From assembly GCA_035525375.1 (NCBI GenBank), contig DATLEI010000080.1, positions 1-64,000 of the forward strand: a DNA stretch of 64,000 bases, read 5' to 3'. The translations under genes were made by a program, and so were the position numbers. This stretch comes from JALZBN01 sp035525375. Lineage in GTDB: Bacteria > Actinomycetota > Acidimicrobiia > Acidimicrobiales > AC-14. Below the pieces are notes generated by a model. It saw only the letters and a program-made list of their open reading frames with translations, was not told the DNA's origin and searched no databases. Of this stretch, positions 25,124 to 34,246 are shown in pieces (the stretch's first letter is position 1; every line of letters begins with the position of its first letter).

Positions 25124-26977
25124 ATGAGCATTACGCCGCAGGCGCTGGAGCGCTCCGTACTGGAGGGCAAGGAGCGCGACGAGTTGGCAGCCATCGCCGA
25201 GGCCATGGGGGTCAAGGCCTCCCCGAGAGCGTCGAAGTCGACGCTCATCGACCACATCCTGCGCGAAGCCGGCATCGAAACGGCCGAAGAGCGCCCCAAG
25301 CGCACCCGGCGGTCGAGCGCATCCGCCAATCCCGGCAACGGCGCGGCGGCGGCGCTGGCGACGCCGACGGCGACGGCGACGGCAAGGGAGGAGACTCCCG
25401 TTGTCCCGGCCGACAACTCGGCCGACAAGTCTGCGTCTACCGAAGAACGCGTCGACGCCGCGCCAGACCCGTTTTCGCGCGGCGATGCCCCTGATCTGGA
25501 ATCGCAGTCACGTGACGCACGCCCTGACCTGCGCGACGCAGTGGCGACGAACAACGGCGAAGAATCACCCGACTCGGTCGAATCGAGTTCGACCGGTCAA
25601 GAGGCTCAGATCCAGCAGGGCCATCAAAAGAGCGGCCCGGCGCAACCTGACGAGCGCCCCCGAGAGCGCGACTATGGGGAGCAGCGCAGCGCGGGTAACG
25701 AGGCGTCGGCACCGACGCCACCCGTGAATAGCGCCCAAGGCGGGATGATCGAACCGGGGAACCGACGCGGTCGCCGGCGCCGAGGGCGTGACCGGGGCGA
25801 TCGAGACGTCTCCGATCGCGGGGGCAGCCAGGAGACCCAGTTCCAGGGTGAACCGATTCCAGCGGAGGGCCTCCTCGACCTGCGCGAAGAGGGCTATGGC
25901 TTCCTGCGTACCTCCGGTTTCCTCGCCGGCCCCAGAGATGTCTATGTCTCACTGAGCCAGGTACGTCGATTCGCCCTGCGCAAAGGTGACGTCATCCAGG
26001 GCGCGAGCCGGCCTGCGGGCAGCAGTGAGAAGTACCCGGCGCTGGTGCGCATCGACACGATCAACGGCATGACGCCCGACGAGGCTCGGCAGCGACCCAA
26101 GTTCGAAGATCTCACCCCACTGTTTCCCGACGAGAAGCTGCGTCTCGAGGTTCCCGGCGAGCCGAACAACATGGTGGCCCGAATCGTCGACCTCATCTCT
26201 CCGATCGGGAAGGGCCAGCGGGGTCTGATCGTGTCGCCCCCCAAGGCGGGTAAGACGACAGTGCTGAAGCAGATCGCCCACTCGATCGAGGCCAACAACC
26301 CTGAGGTTCACCTGATGGTGCTACTCGTCGACGAGCGCCCCGAGGAGGTAACCGACATGCGTCGATCGGTGAAGGGCGAGGTTGTCGCCTCCACCTTCGA
26401 CCGACCCTCCGACGAGCACACCCAAGTCGCCGAGCTCGCGCTCGAGCGGGCCAAGCGCATGGTCGAGGTGGGCAAAGACGTCGTCATCGTTCTCGACGGC
26501 ATCACCCGGCTGGCCCGGGCCTACAACCTCGCTGCGCCGACGACCGGTCGCATCATGTCGGGTGGTATCGACACCGGCGCGCTCTACCCGCCCAAGAAGT
26601 TCTTCGGCTCGGCGCGCAACATCGAGGAGGGTGGGTCACTGACGATTCTCGCCACCGCCCTCGTCGAGACCGGATCCCGAATGGATGAAGTCATCTTCGA
26701 GGAGTTCAAGGGCACCGGGAACATGGAGCTGCGTCTCGACCGCAAGCTCGCCGAACGGCGGATCTACCCTGCGCTCGATGTGAATGGCAGTTCCACCCGT
26801 CACGAGGAACTGCTTTTCGACCGGGTTCCGTTGCAGCAGGTGTGGAAGCTCCGGCGCGTGCTCAATGCTCTGGAAGGCGGAGCAGGGCTCGAGTTGTTGA
26901 TGGACAAGATACGAAGCACGAAGAGCAACGACGAGTTTCTCGCCGAGATTGCGAAAGCCCCCGCGTCTGCGGGATGA
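25124..26977 (+). CDS. rho: transcription termination factor Rho
   Basis: 617 residues. Hexameric RNA helicase that ends transcription. N-terminal Rho-N helical domain (about 1-50), then a roughly 180-residue low-complexity insert rich in Asn, Arg, Asp and Gln with a basic [15 protein letters not shown] patch, as in other actinobacterial Rho proteins. The primary RNA-binding cold-shock domain (about 245-320) includes [10 protein letters not shown] and [12 protein letters not shown]. ATPase motifs: [15 protein letters not shown] (Walker A), [14 protein letters not shown], and [14 protein letters not shown] start, no strong ribosome-binding site. Confidence 0.97.
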   Translation: MSITPQALERSVLEGKERDELAAIAEAMGVKASPRASKSTLIDHILREAGIETAEERPKRTRRSSASANPGNGAAAALATPTATATAREETPVVPADNSADKSASTEERVDAAPDPFSRGDAPDLESQSRDARPDLRDAVATNNGEESPDSVESSSTGQEAQIQQGHQKSGPAQPDERPRERDYGEQRSAGNEASAPTPPVNSAQGGMIEPGNRRGRRRRGRDRGDRDVSDRGGSQETQFQGEPIPAEGLLDLREEGYGFLRTSGFLAGPRDVYVSLSQVRRFALRKGDVIQGASRPAGSSEKYPALVRIDTINGMTPDEARQRPKFEDLTPLFPDEKLRLEVPGEPNNMVARIVDLISPIGKGQRGLIVSPPKAGKTTVLKQIAHSIEANNPEVHLMVLLVDERPEEVTDMRRSVKGEVVASTFDRPSDEHTQVAELALERAKRMVEVGKDVVIVLDGITRLARAYNLAAPTTGRIMSGGIDTGALYPPKKFFGSARNIEEGGSLTILATALVETGSRMDEVIFEEFKGTGNMELRLDRKLAERRIYPALDVNGSSTRHEELLFDRVPLQQVWKLRRVLNALEGGAGLELLMDKIRSTKSNDEFLAEIAKAPASAG

Positions 26978-26989
26978 GAGGATAGGGAC

Positions 26990-27202
26990 ATGAAGACCGA
27001 CATCCACCCGCCGTACACCGACGCCAGCGTCCGCTGCTCGTGCGGCAACACCTTCACGACCCGTTCCACCAAGGATGACCTCCACGTGGAGCTGTGCAAC
27101 GAATGCCACCCGTTTTTCACCGGCAAGCAGAAGCTCGTCGACACCGGTGGTCGCGTCGAGCGCTTCGAACGCCGCTACGGCGCGCGCAGCAAGAAGAAGT
27201 AA
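26990..27202 (+). CDS. rpmE: 50S ribosomal protein L31, zinc-binding form
   Basis: 70 residues. Carries the four Cys of the zinc-type (C+) L31: VRCSCGN (residues 16 and 18) and LCNECHPF (about 37 and 40), followed by [18 protein letters not shown]. It is 12 bases after rho with GGATAGGGA just upstream of the ATG. rho-rpmE-prfA order is conserved in actinobacteria. Confidence 0.97.
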   Translation: MKTDIHPPYTDASVRCSCGNTFTTRSTKDDLHVELCNECHPFFTGKQKLVDTGGRVERFERRYGARSKKK

Positions 27203-27223
27203 TACCGCCCGGTCGGGCTGCCG

Positions 27224-27238
27224 TACCCTGACCGAGTC
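27224..27238 (+). promoter_or_regulatory. possible -10 element before prfA
   Basis: TACCCT at 27224-27229, 9 bases before the ATG of prfA and without a Shine-Dalgarno sequence. Could add a near-leaderless promoter inside the rho-prfA region. Confidence 0.3.
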
Positions 27239-28306
27239 ATGAACGATCGTTTAGAAGAGCTGGCCAAGGAATACGACGAGGTCCTTGCTGACCTTGAGAA
27301 TCCTGAGGTGCTGGCGGACCACCGCGCGTTGACCGAGCGTTCCAAGCGCGCCAAGGAGCTCGAAGCGGTCGTGCTAGCCCACCGCCGGCGGCTGGAGGTG
27401 CTCGATGACCTCGCCGCGGCCAAGGAAATGATGTCGGACTCCGCGGGCGACGACCGCGAGTTCCTGCGCCAGCAAACCGACCAGGCCGAGAACGAGCTCG
27501 TTCGCCTGGAGGAGGAGATCCGCCTGCTCCTCGTGCCGAAGGATCCCAACGAGGGCAAGAACATCATCCTCGAGATCCGCGGCGCCGAAGGAGGGGAGGA
27601 GGCCAATCTGTGGGCTCGCAGCTTGTTCGACATGTACACGCGTTACGCGGAGCGGATGGGCTGGAAGACAGAGGTCCTGGGATCGCATGCGTCCGACATG
27701 GGTGGATTGGACGAGGTCGCGGTGCTCATCAAGGGGGAAGGCGTCTGGGGCCGAATGAAGCATGAGGCCGGCCCTCACCGCGTACAACGGGTACCGGTGA
27801 CCGAATCCCAAGGGCGGGTACACACCAGCGCAGCGACGGTGAGCGTCCTGCCCGAGGCCGAAGAGGTCGACATCCTCATCGCCGACCATGAACTCAAGAT
27901 CGACGTGTATCGCTCGACCGGGCCGGGAGGGCAGTCCGTCAACACGACCGACTCAGCCGTGCGGATCACCCACCTCCCGACGAACACCGTGGTGGCGATG
28001 CAGGACGAGAAGAGCCAGATCCAGAACCGAGCAAAGGCGATGCAGGTGTTGCGAGCCCGGCTGCTGAAGTTGGAGCAGGACAAGCAGGCGGCCGTGATGT
28101 CCGAGACGCGCCGGGGCCAGATCGGCGGTGGCGGTCGGTCGGAAAAGATCCGCACTTACAACTTCAAGGACAACCGGGTTACCGATCACCGGGTCGGCGT
28201 GACTGTCCACAATCTGAACAAGGTGCTGTTGGGTGACCTCGACGAGCTTGTCGATGCGCTCGTGTCCGATGAGCGCGCCCGCCAGCTCAGCGGCGATGCC
28301 AACTGA
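27239..28306 (+). CDS. prfA: peptide chain release factor 1
   Basis: 355 residues. Recognises UAA and UAG. The stop-codon tripeptide PVT is in RVQRVPVTESQGRVHTS and the catalytic GGQ in RSTGPGGQSVNTTDSAV near residue 230, the target of methylation by PrmC encoded next. The N-terminal coiled coil and the EIRGAEGGEEANLWA region are normal. Overlaps the prmC start. Confidence 0.97.
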   Translation: MNDRLEELAKEYDEVLADLENPEVLADHRALTERSKRAKELEAVVLAHRRRLEVLDDLAAAKEMMSDSAGDDREFLRQQTDQAENELVRLEEEIRLLLVPKDPNEGKNIILEIRGAEGGEEANLWARSLFDMYTRYAERMGWKTEVLGSHASDMGGLDEVAVLIKGEGVWGRMKHEAGPHRVQRVPVTESQGRVHTSAATVSVLPEAEEVDILIADHELKIDVYRSTGPGGQSVNTTDSAVRITHLPTNTVVAMQDEKSQIQNRAKAMQVLRARLLKLEQDKQAAVMSETRRGQIGGGGRSEKIRTYNFKDNRVTDHRVGVTVHNLNKVLLGDLDELVDALVSDERARQLSGDAN

Positions 28307-29072
28307 ACGGCGCCGTGAACTGAGCGTTCCTGACCACGAAACCCGTTGGATACGCGAGCGGGCGCGAACACCGGCGGAGTACGACGCGTTGCTCGCCCGG
28401 CGAGCGGCGGGCGAGCCGCTCCAGTACGTCGTGGGCGGGTGGGGATTCAGGCGCCTCGACCTGTTTCTCGACGGCCGGGTTCTCATTCCCAGACCCGAGA
28501 CCGAGACCGTCGTCGAGGTCGCCATCGCGGAACTCGCGCCCCTCGGCGCTGGTCGACGCCGTCTTGCCGTCGACCTCGGGACCGGCTCGGGCGCGATCGC
28601 ACTGTCGCTGGCCGCTGAGGTGCCGCGCGTCAGCGTCTGGGCGACCGACATGTCAGATGATGCCTTGGCCGTTGCCAGGGCCAACATCGCCGGCGCCGGA
28701 TCGCCGGTCGGCACCCGCGTGCGCTTAGCTCAGGGCGACTGGTGGCAGGCTCTTCCGTCAGGGCTGAGGGGAACGATCGACCTAATCGTCTCGAACCCGC
28801 CGTACATCGCGGCCAACGAAACTCTTCCCCCGGAGGTCGGCGACTGGGAGCCGGGCACTGCTCTGGTGGCTGGCCCCTCTGGCCTCGAGGCAGTTGAGAC
28901 AATTATCGAGTCGGCGTGCGATTGGCTGGCCCGACCAGGCCGGCTGGTCATGGAGATTGCTCCCCACCAGGCTGAGGCCGCAAGCGCATTGGTTGTCGGC
29001 GCAGGATTCGCAGAAGCCGAGGTCTTCCCCGACCTCAACGGTCGGCCCCGTGTGCTCGTGGGTAGGGTCTGA
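28269..29072 (+). CDS. prmC: release factor glutamine methyltransferase, short N-terminal domain
   Basis: 267 residues from the ATG at 28269 (28296 also possible). Uses SAM to methylate the Gln of the GGQ motif in release factors. The methyltransferase domain is intact: VDLGTGSGAIALSLA near residue 99, and the NPPY signature in LIVSNPPYIAANE near 178. The N-terminal substrate-binding bundle is much shorter than in E. coli: only the helix TPAEYDALLARRAAGEPLQYVVG is recognisable. The gene starts inside prfA, so the two are coupled. Confidence 0.93.
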   Translation: MSAPASSAAMPTERRRELSVPDHETRWIRERARTPAEYDALLARRAAGEPLQYVVGGWGFRRLDLFLDGRVLIPRPETETVVEVAIAELAPLGAGRRRLAVDLGTGSGAIALSLAAEVPRVSVWATDMSDDALAVARANIAGAGSPVGTRVRLAQGDWWQALPSGLRGTIDLIVSNPPYIAANETLPPEVGDWEPGTALVAGPSGLEAVETIIESACDWLARPGRLVMEIAPHQAEAASALVVGAGFAEAEVFPDLNGRPRVLVGRV

Positions 29073-29074
29073 GG

Positions 29075-29704
29075 GTGCCGGTCGTCCCTGCCCTCGGAGA
29101 CCCGCTTCCCGACGACGCGATCACGGCTGCGAAACACCTCCTCCTCGATGGAGAGATCGTCGCCATCCCGACCGACACCGTCTACGGGCTAGCCGCGAAT
29201 CCCTATGTCCCCGGCGCTACCGAACGTCTCTTCAACGTCAAGCAGCGGCCTCGCGCCGTGAGCCTGCCAGTGCTGGTGAGTGGCATCGATGAGGCGCTCT
29301 CGCTCGGAGCAGCGGTGCCAGCCGGCGCGGTCGCACTGATGGACCGGTTTTGGCCCGGGGCACTCACCGTTGTCATCCCGTGTCGGCCTGACCTCGGAGC
29401 GGATCTCGGTGACGACGAGGTGACGATCGGTGTTCGTTGCCCCGATCACCCGGTTGCAATGGCCCTGTGCTGGGCGGTGGGCCCGCTCGCAACCACGAGC
29501 GCGAACCTCCACGGTCAGCCCACGCTACGAACCGCTGCAGATGTGGACGCTGCGCTGGGGTCGGCGGTGCCACTAGTGCTCGACGGCGGACGGTGCGACG
29601 GCGAGCCGTCGACCGTCGTCGACTGCACCGGTCAGGAGCCCAAGCTTCTGCGCGACGGCCGGGTGCCTTGGGCTGACGTGCGGGAAGTCTTCTTTGCCGG
29701 CTGA
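29075..29704 (+). CDS. L-threonylcarbamoyladenylate synthase (Sua5/YciO/YrdC family)
   Basis: 209 residues. Makes threonylcarbamoyl-AMP for the t6A modification of tRNA. The KxR-type and SxN motifs are visible as VAIPTDTVYGLAAN, LFNVKQRPRAVSLPVLV and PLATTSANLHGQPT. Only the catalytic YrdC domain is present, no Sua5 C-terminal extension. GTG start 2 bases after prmC. Its last 73 bases overlap the convergent gene at 29632-30657. Confidence 0.93.
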   Translation: MPVVPALGDPLPDDAITAAKHLLLDGEIVAIPTDTVYGLAANPYVPGATERLFNVKQRPRAVSLPVLVSGIDEALSLGAAVPAGAVALMDRFWPGALTVVIPCRPDLGADLGDDEVTIGVRCPDHPVAMALCWAVGPLATTSANLHGQPTLRTAADVDAALGSAVPLVLDGGRCDGEPSTVVDCTGQEPKLLRDGRVPWADVREVFFAG

Positions 29705-30657
29705 GCTTTCCTTGCGGTAGTCGCCTTGTTGGTGCTCGCCCGCGCCTTGGCGGCCGGCGTTTTCTTCGTCAGCGGTGTTGCTCTCGCCGGGGCCACTCGC
29801 GTCTGGGGCTGACGAGCTCCGGCGCGCATGGCCTTGGCCACCAACTTGTCGAGACGCTCGCAGAGCTCCTCGAACTTGTCATCCGACCGGTTCGCAGCCT
29901 GTTTGAGCGCCTTTGTCACGGCGGCGTCCATCCCGATGGACTTCGCCAGCCCCACGGCCGCCTCGGTGAGTTCCTCCTGATTTGCGGCGAACGACTTTGT
30001 TACGGCCTCGGCGACCGAGTCGGGAAGGGACTCCGCGACCATGGCCAGCCGCAGTTCGGCGTGCCGGGCGTCGAGAAGCTCGGCCATCATGGCCTGCTGG
30101 CGGGTGAGCCCACTCAACAGCTCACCGAGCATCGACTGTTGGAGCTTGAGGCTTTCGGTCACCGTCTTGAGTTCGGCGGTCACGTCGGCCACGGCGCCCG
30201 CAGAGGGCGGTACTGACTCAAATGCCGGTGCCGGTGCCGGTGTTCCGTTCTCGGACTTGGCGCCACCATCGTCGGCGGCTGTAAAAGGCGCCGCTGCAGC
30301 CGGCCGCACATCAGGTCGAGGGCGCGCCGTGGCCGCCACTGTCAGCGGGGAGTCGACCACAGGCAGGGGGGGCTCGGGCGGCCACTCTGCGGCCGCGCCG
30401 TTGACCGGTGTGCCCGGACCGTTCGCCGTAGTAGCCGACCCGCCGGCAGGCACGCGTTCAAGGGTCGCGGTCTGTCCAGCGCTGAACCCGACACGAACTT
30501 GGCCGGGCTGGCCCCGGGCCCAGACGTCAGGGCAGCCAGCGAACTGTCCGCCGCAGGCGATGCCACATGCCGCGCAGGTGCATTCATTCTCGCCCGCCAG
30601 CATCTCGTGGTCGCAACCCTCCGAGATCTGGAGGCCGAACTCGTGGCACCGGCCCAT
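29632..30657 (-). CDS. hypothetical coiled-coil protein with Cys-rich N-terminus and Lys/Ala-rich tail
   Basis: 341 residues. N-terminal about 45 residues contain His and six Cys (GRCHEFGLQISEGCDHEM, then CTCAACGIACGG), suggesting metal binding. A Pro/Ala-rich linker follows, then a helical/coiled-coil region about 155-275 (from ELKTVTESLKLQQ to EELCERLDKLVAKAM). The last 60 residues are Lys/Ala/Thr-rich (TKKTPAAKARASTNKATTAR) like histone H1-type bacterial nucleoid proteins. Nucleic-acid binding is an inference. The 3' end overlaps tsaC in antisense by 73 bases. A TAGCAT element is 7 bases before the ATG. Confidence 0.7.
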   Translation of the reverse strand: MGRCHEFGLQISEGCDHEMLAGENECTCAACGIACGGQFAGCPDVWARGQPGQVRVGFSAGQTATLERVPAGGSATTANGPGTPVNGAAAEWPPEPPLPVVDSPLTVAATARPRPDVRPAAAAPFTAADDGGAKSENGTPAPAPAFESVPPSAGAVADVTAELKTVTESLKLQQSMLGELLSGLTRQQAMMAELLDARHAELRLAMVAESLPDSVAEAVTKSFAANQEELTEAAVGLAKSIGMDAAVTKALKQAANRSDDKFEELCERLDKLVAKAMRAGARQPQTRVAPARATPLTKKTPAAKARASTNKATTARKAQPAKKTSRTSAQGTRPSRRSLGS

Positions 30658-30670
30658 GACGGCAATGCTA
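30658..30670 (-). promoter_or_regulatory. predicted leaderless -10 element, TAGCAT-N7-ATG (minus strand)
   Basis: On the minus strand TAGCAT (plus 30665-30670) lies 7 bases before the ATG at 30657. It is divergent from the Wzz/kinase promoter 62 bases away. Confidence 0.5.
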
Positions 30671-30731
30671 ATGCCGACTGAACGTCTAACGAGACCACTC
30701 GGGACGATGATCGGGGAATGTTCCTGGCGGC

Positions 30732-30743
30732 TAGCCTGAGTTG
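30732..30743 (+). promoter_or_regulatory. predicted leaderless -10 element, TAGCCT-N6-GTG
   Basis: TAGCCT at 30732-30737, 6 bases before GTG 30744. This favours GTG 30744 over the in-frame TTG at 30741. Confidence 0.55.
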
Positions 30744-32354
30744 GTGGTCCCCGAGTCGACGAAGCCCCGCTTAGAGCTTCGCGACGACCTCCGTGTCCTC
30801 AGGAAGCGCAAGGGCACAGTCATTCTCACCGTTGCTCTCCTCGTGGGCGTCACGCTGGCCGTGTCCTACCTGCAGACGCCTGTGTACGAGGCCAGGACGG
30901 AGGTCTTGCTGCAATCACGGCCGACGGAGTCGCTCTTCGATTCCAACACCGGCCAGGTCCTCGATCCCGGGCGAGTAGTGCAGACGCAGATCCGGGTCTT
31001 CTTGAGCCAGCCGGTTCGCGATGCCGTCAAGCAGCAGCTCGGAGTCACGCCCGCAGTGTCGGTCGACGGCGTCGCTGACACCGATGTGGTCCAGGTGAAA
31101 GCCGAGAGCACCGTTGCCAAGCGAGCCGCCACCGTCGCCGACGCATACGCCAATGCCTACATCGAGTTCCGCCGCAAGCAAGCAGTCGACGACATTCTGG
31201 CTGCGAGTACACAGATCCAGGCCCAGATCGACGACCTTCAAAAACAGATCGATGCAACCGAGGGCGAGGTGGCAGCGGCCCCCGCCGCGCAGCAGTCCTC
31301 GGTCCGCCAGAGTGTGACCGTCCGAAAGGACGCCTTGGTCAGCCAGCAGGCCGTGTTTCGGCAGAAGCTCGACCAGCTCCAGGTCGACCAGGCGATAAAG
31401 AGCGGTGGGGCCCAGCTGGTCACACCTGCAACCGTCCCGACCAGTCCAGTGCGGCCCCAACCCTTGCGAAACGCGGTAATCGCCTTAGTACTCGGCCTCG
31501 TACTCGGCATTGGGCTCGTGTTCCTGGTCGAGTATCTCGACGACTCGGTAAAGGGCAAGGACGACCTGGAGCGGGCATCGGGTGGTCTCCCCGTGCTCGG
31601 CGTTATCCCGCTCGTCGAGTGGAAGGACAGGGAGCAGCCGCAGGTCATATCCCTGGCCGACCCACGGTCACCGGCATCGGAGGCTTATCGAACACTGCGG
31701 ACATCAATCCAGTTCATGGCCCTGGAGCGACCTGTACGCACAATGCAGATCACCAGCCCGAGCCCCGAGGAAGGCAAGAGCACGACGATCGCCAACCTCG
31801 CGGTCGCCATCGCTCGCGCCGGTCAACGCGTCGTCATACTCGACTGCGACCTACGCCGGCCGCGGATGCACGAGTTCTTCGGCCTCGACAGGTCGATCGG
31901 GTTCACCTCGGTGCTGCTCGGCAAGGTACCTCTGTCGGCGGCGCTGCAGCCGGTGCCGAACCAGAGTCGGCTTTCCATACTGGCGTCGGGTCCCCCGCCA
32001 CCCAACCCCTCCGAGCTGCTGTCGTCGGTGCGCACGGTCGAGGTACTGACCTCGCTGCAAGCAGAAGCCGACATCGTGCTCATCGACTGCCCTCCCGTGC
32101 TGCCCGTCACCGACGCGCTCGTGGTGTCGGGTCGGGTCGACGCGACCCTTGTCGTCTGTGTCGCGGGGTCGACAAGCCGCAAGGAAGCGGCGCGAGCCAT
32201 AGAGCTGCTGCGCCAGGTTGACGCGCCACTCGTTGGCACCGTGCTCAACGGTGTCACCGCCGACGACGCTTACGACTACGGCTACTCCTACCGCTACTAC
32301 ACGCCGGACGATCCCGGCGGCCAGCGCGAGACCACGCGGTCAGCGAAGAACTGA
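30744..32354 (+). CDS. Wzz-type polysaccharide co-polymerase fused to BY-kinase
   Basis: About 536 residues. The N-terminal Wzz part has a membrane helix (TVILTVALLVGVTLAVSYL), an extracytoplasmic coiled-coil region about 60-230, and a second helix (NAVIALVLGLVLGIGLVFLVEYL) near 240. The C-terminal cytoplasmic tyrosine kinase has a Walker A variant SPSPEEGKSTTIANLA near 338, Walker A' VVILDCDLRRP and Walker B VLIDCPPVLPVTDAL. It ends with a Tyr cluster, YDYGYSYRYY, the usual autophosphorylation tail. It should control chain length and export of a surface polysaccharide. Confidence 0.93.
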   Translation: MVPESTKPRLELRDDLRVLRKRKGTVILTVALLVGVTLAVSYLQTPVYEARTEVLLQSRPTESLFDSNTGQVLDPGRVVQTQIRVFLSQPVRDAVKQQLGVTPAVSVDGVADTDVVQVKAESTVAKRAATVADAYANAYIEFRRKQAVDDILAASTQIQAQIDDLQKQIDATEGEVAAAPAAQQSSVRQSVTVRKDALVSQQAVFRQKLDQLQVDQAIKSGGAQLVTPATVPTSPVRPQPLRNAVIALVLGLVLGIGLVFLVEYLDDSVKGKDDLERASGGLPVLGVIPLVEWKDREQPQVISLADPRSPASEAYRTLRTSIQFMALERPVRTMQITSPSPEEGKSTTIANLAVAIARAGQRVVILDCDLRRPRMHEFFGLDRSIGFTSVLLGKVPLSAALQPVPNQSRLSILASGPPPPNPSELLSSVRTVEVLTSLQAEADIVLIDCPPVLPVTDALVVSGRVDATLVVCVAGSTSRKEAARAIELLRQVDAPLVGTVLNGVTADDAYDYGYSYRYYTPDDPGGQRETTRSAKN

Positions 32355-34162
32355 AACGTTCAGCCCGCCGACGACGGGCTCTCGTCTGGGTCCTCGGAAT
32401 ATGCACGTTTGTGGCGGTCGGGCTGGTTGCGGTCGTGTACTACGAGCTCTCGCAGGTGCGTTCCGACGTGGCGTCGGCGCATGACGAGCTCGCTGGCTCC
32501 TTCGACAACCCCGCGATCCTCAGAACACCCGAGGGCCGTGCGACCAGTCGGGCGACTGTCGACAGAGCTATCGAGAATCTCGAGAGCGCCCGCCGGCGCG
32601 CCGCCGGTTCGATGCCCTTGTCACTGCTCCGCCTGGTTCCCACCGGCTCGGCCCAGCGGCTCGGGCTCATTGCGCTCATCGATGACGCCACGACGGGGGC
32701 CGGCGCGCTCCGCGACCTGTTGGCCAACGTCGACTCATTAGCGGACCGCACCCAATTTGCCGACGGGCGCCTGCCGTCGGAGGGCCTGGTCGAGCTCAGC
32801 GGCAGAGTGAGGGCAACGGCCGACTCGATCCGGGGTGCGGCGCGCTCTTCGTCAGGACTCTGGCAGCCGCTGGCGGAGGCCCGCGACCGGTTCGACAAGG
32901 TGGCCCTGAGAAGCTCCGACCGCTTGGTGCGAGGCGCTGACGCGATCGACGCCGCGACGTCGTTCATGGGAGGTGCAGGCGACCGTCGCTACCTGGTCGG
33001 GCTAATGAACAACGCGGAGATGCGCGACCAGGGGATGGTGCTTTCCTATGTGGTCCTCAAAATCGCAGGAGGTCAGATGAGCTTTGAGCGGAGCGGGTCG
33101 GTCGTTGACCTCCGCCTCGACGAGCCGGCGGCGACGCCAATCCCTCCCGGCAGCGCCGACGTCTTCGGCCCGCTCAAGCCGACACAGCTCTGGCAATCGG
33201 TGAACGCGACGGCGGACTTCGCATGGAGCGGCCGGGCCATGAGCGACATGTACCGGCAGAAGACGGGCCAATCCGTAGACGGTGTAATCGGCGTCGATGT
33301 ACCTGGCGTCGCCGCGCTGCTTCGAAGCGTCGGGCCGGTGGCGATCGATGGTATTGCCGAGCCGATCGATGCAGAGAACGTCGGGCGTATCGTCCTTCAC
33401 GACCTCTACGAAGGCCTCGCGCCGGGCAGTAATCAGTCCGGACGTCGGGAACTCCTGGCTGAAGTGACGCGCGCCGTCATCGACAAAGTCACCCGCGGCA
33501 GCCATGACGCCGTGAGCCTGGGTCGAGAACTCGGTGACGCCGCGAGCGGCGGCCACCTCCGGCTCTGGAGTTCGTTTTCCGAGGAGGAGCGGGTCTTCGA
33601 ACAGAGCGGGCTCGGAGGGGGACCGGCGGTAATCGAGGCCGATCGCACCTTCCACGTGGCGGTCGAGAATCGCACGGCCACCAAGCTGGACTACTACGTC
33701 AGACCCTCGGTGCGCCAAGAAATCGAGCTCGATGACGATGGTGCCGCGGTCGTACGCACCACCGTTGTCGTGAACAATCAGGCGCCCGAGAACGCCCCGC
33801 CTTCGTACCAGGTCGGCCCCGACGAGTACACGGAAAAGCCGGGCGACTATCGGGCTTGGATCCTGATGTGGGGGCCGGCGGGTGCACGACAGGATGCAGC
33901 TATCCCAGAGTCGGCGCTGATGTTGTCGCACCACGTCGTCCCGGTCGGCGCGGGAAAGAGCGTCGAGATGTCCTTCGAAACGGTGATACCGGGAGCAGTG
34001 CGAAACGGACGGCTCCAGTTACGACTCGTGCCTCAGCCACGCCTGGACCCGATGCCCCTCGAGGTTCAGCTCAAGGCTCCGGGATGGGATATCGACGGAC
34101 CTACGACCCGCCGGGGCCTCTGGGACCGCGTATGGACGCTGGACTGGGGCGTTGAGCAGTAG
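32351..34162 (+). CDS. DUF4012 domain membrane protein
   Basis: 583 residues from the first conventional start (GTG 32411), but that start cuts the N-terminal membrane helix in half. The frame is open upstream and a CTG at 32351 forms a CTGA overlap with the stop of the kinase gene, giving KRSARRRRALVWVLGI and a complete helix; I therefore extend to 32351. The rest is extracytoplasmic: a helical part to about 200, then the DUF4012 core with YLVGLMNNAEMRDQGMVLSY and VDGVIGVDVPGVAALL. DUF4012 proteins cluster with exopolysaccharide genes; biochemical role unknown. Confidence 0.8.
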   Translation: MKRSARRRRALVWVLGICTFVAVGLVAVVYYELSQVRSDVASAHDELAGSFDNPAILRTPEGRATSRATVDRAIENLESARRRAAGSMPLSLLRLVPTGSAQRLGLIALIDDATTGAGALRDLLANVDSLADRTQFADGRLPSEGLVELSGRVRATADSIRGAARSSSGLWQPLAEARDRFDKVALRSSDRLVRGADAIDAATSFMGGAGDRRYLVGLMNNAEMRDQGMVLSYVVLKIAGGQMSFERSGSVVDLRLDEPAATPIPPGSADVFGPLKPTQLWQSVNATADFAWSGRAMSDMYRQKTGQSVDGVIGVDVPGVAALLRSVGPVAIDGIAEPIDAENVGRIVLHDLYEGLAPGSNQSGRRELLAEVTRAVIDKVTRGSHDAVSLGRELGDAASGGHLRLWSSFSEEERVFEQSGLGGGPAVIEADRTFHVAVENRTATKLDYYVRPSVRQEIELDDDGAAVVRTTVVVNNQAPENAPPSYQVGPDEYTEKPGDYRAWILMWGPAGARQDAAIPESALMLSHHVVPVGAGKSVEMSFETVIPGAVRNGRLQLRLVPQPRLDPMPLEVQLKAPGWDIDGPTTRRGLWDRVWTLDWGVEQ

Positions 34163-34187
34163 GGTGGGGAGTCCACATCACTTAGCC

Positions 34188-34216
34188 TTCCCCTCCTGTT
34201 GCGGGGCGGGTACGAT
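34188..34216 (+). promoter_or_regulatory. weak candidate promoter for the surface-protein gene
   Basis: TACGAT at 34211-34216 resembles the rho -10. The -35 (TTCCCC at 34188-34193, 17-base spacing) is poor. It would give a leader near 25 bases containing the strong GGAAGGA ribosome-binding site. Confidence 0.3.
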
Positions 34217-34246
34217 ATTCACGTTGTCCGACGGAAGGAACAGGCG

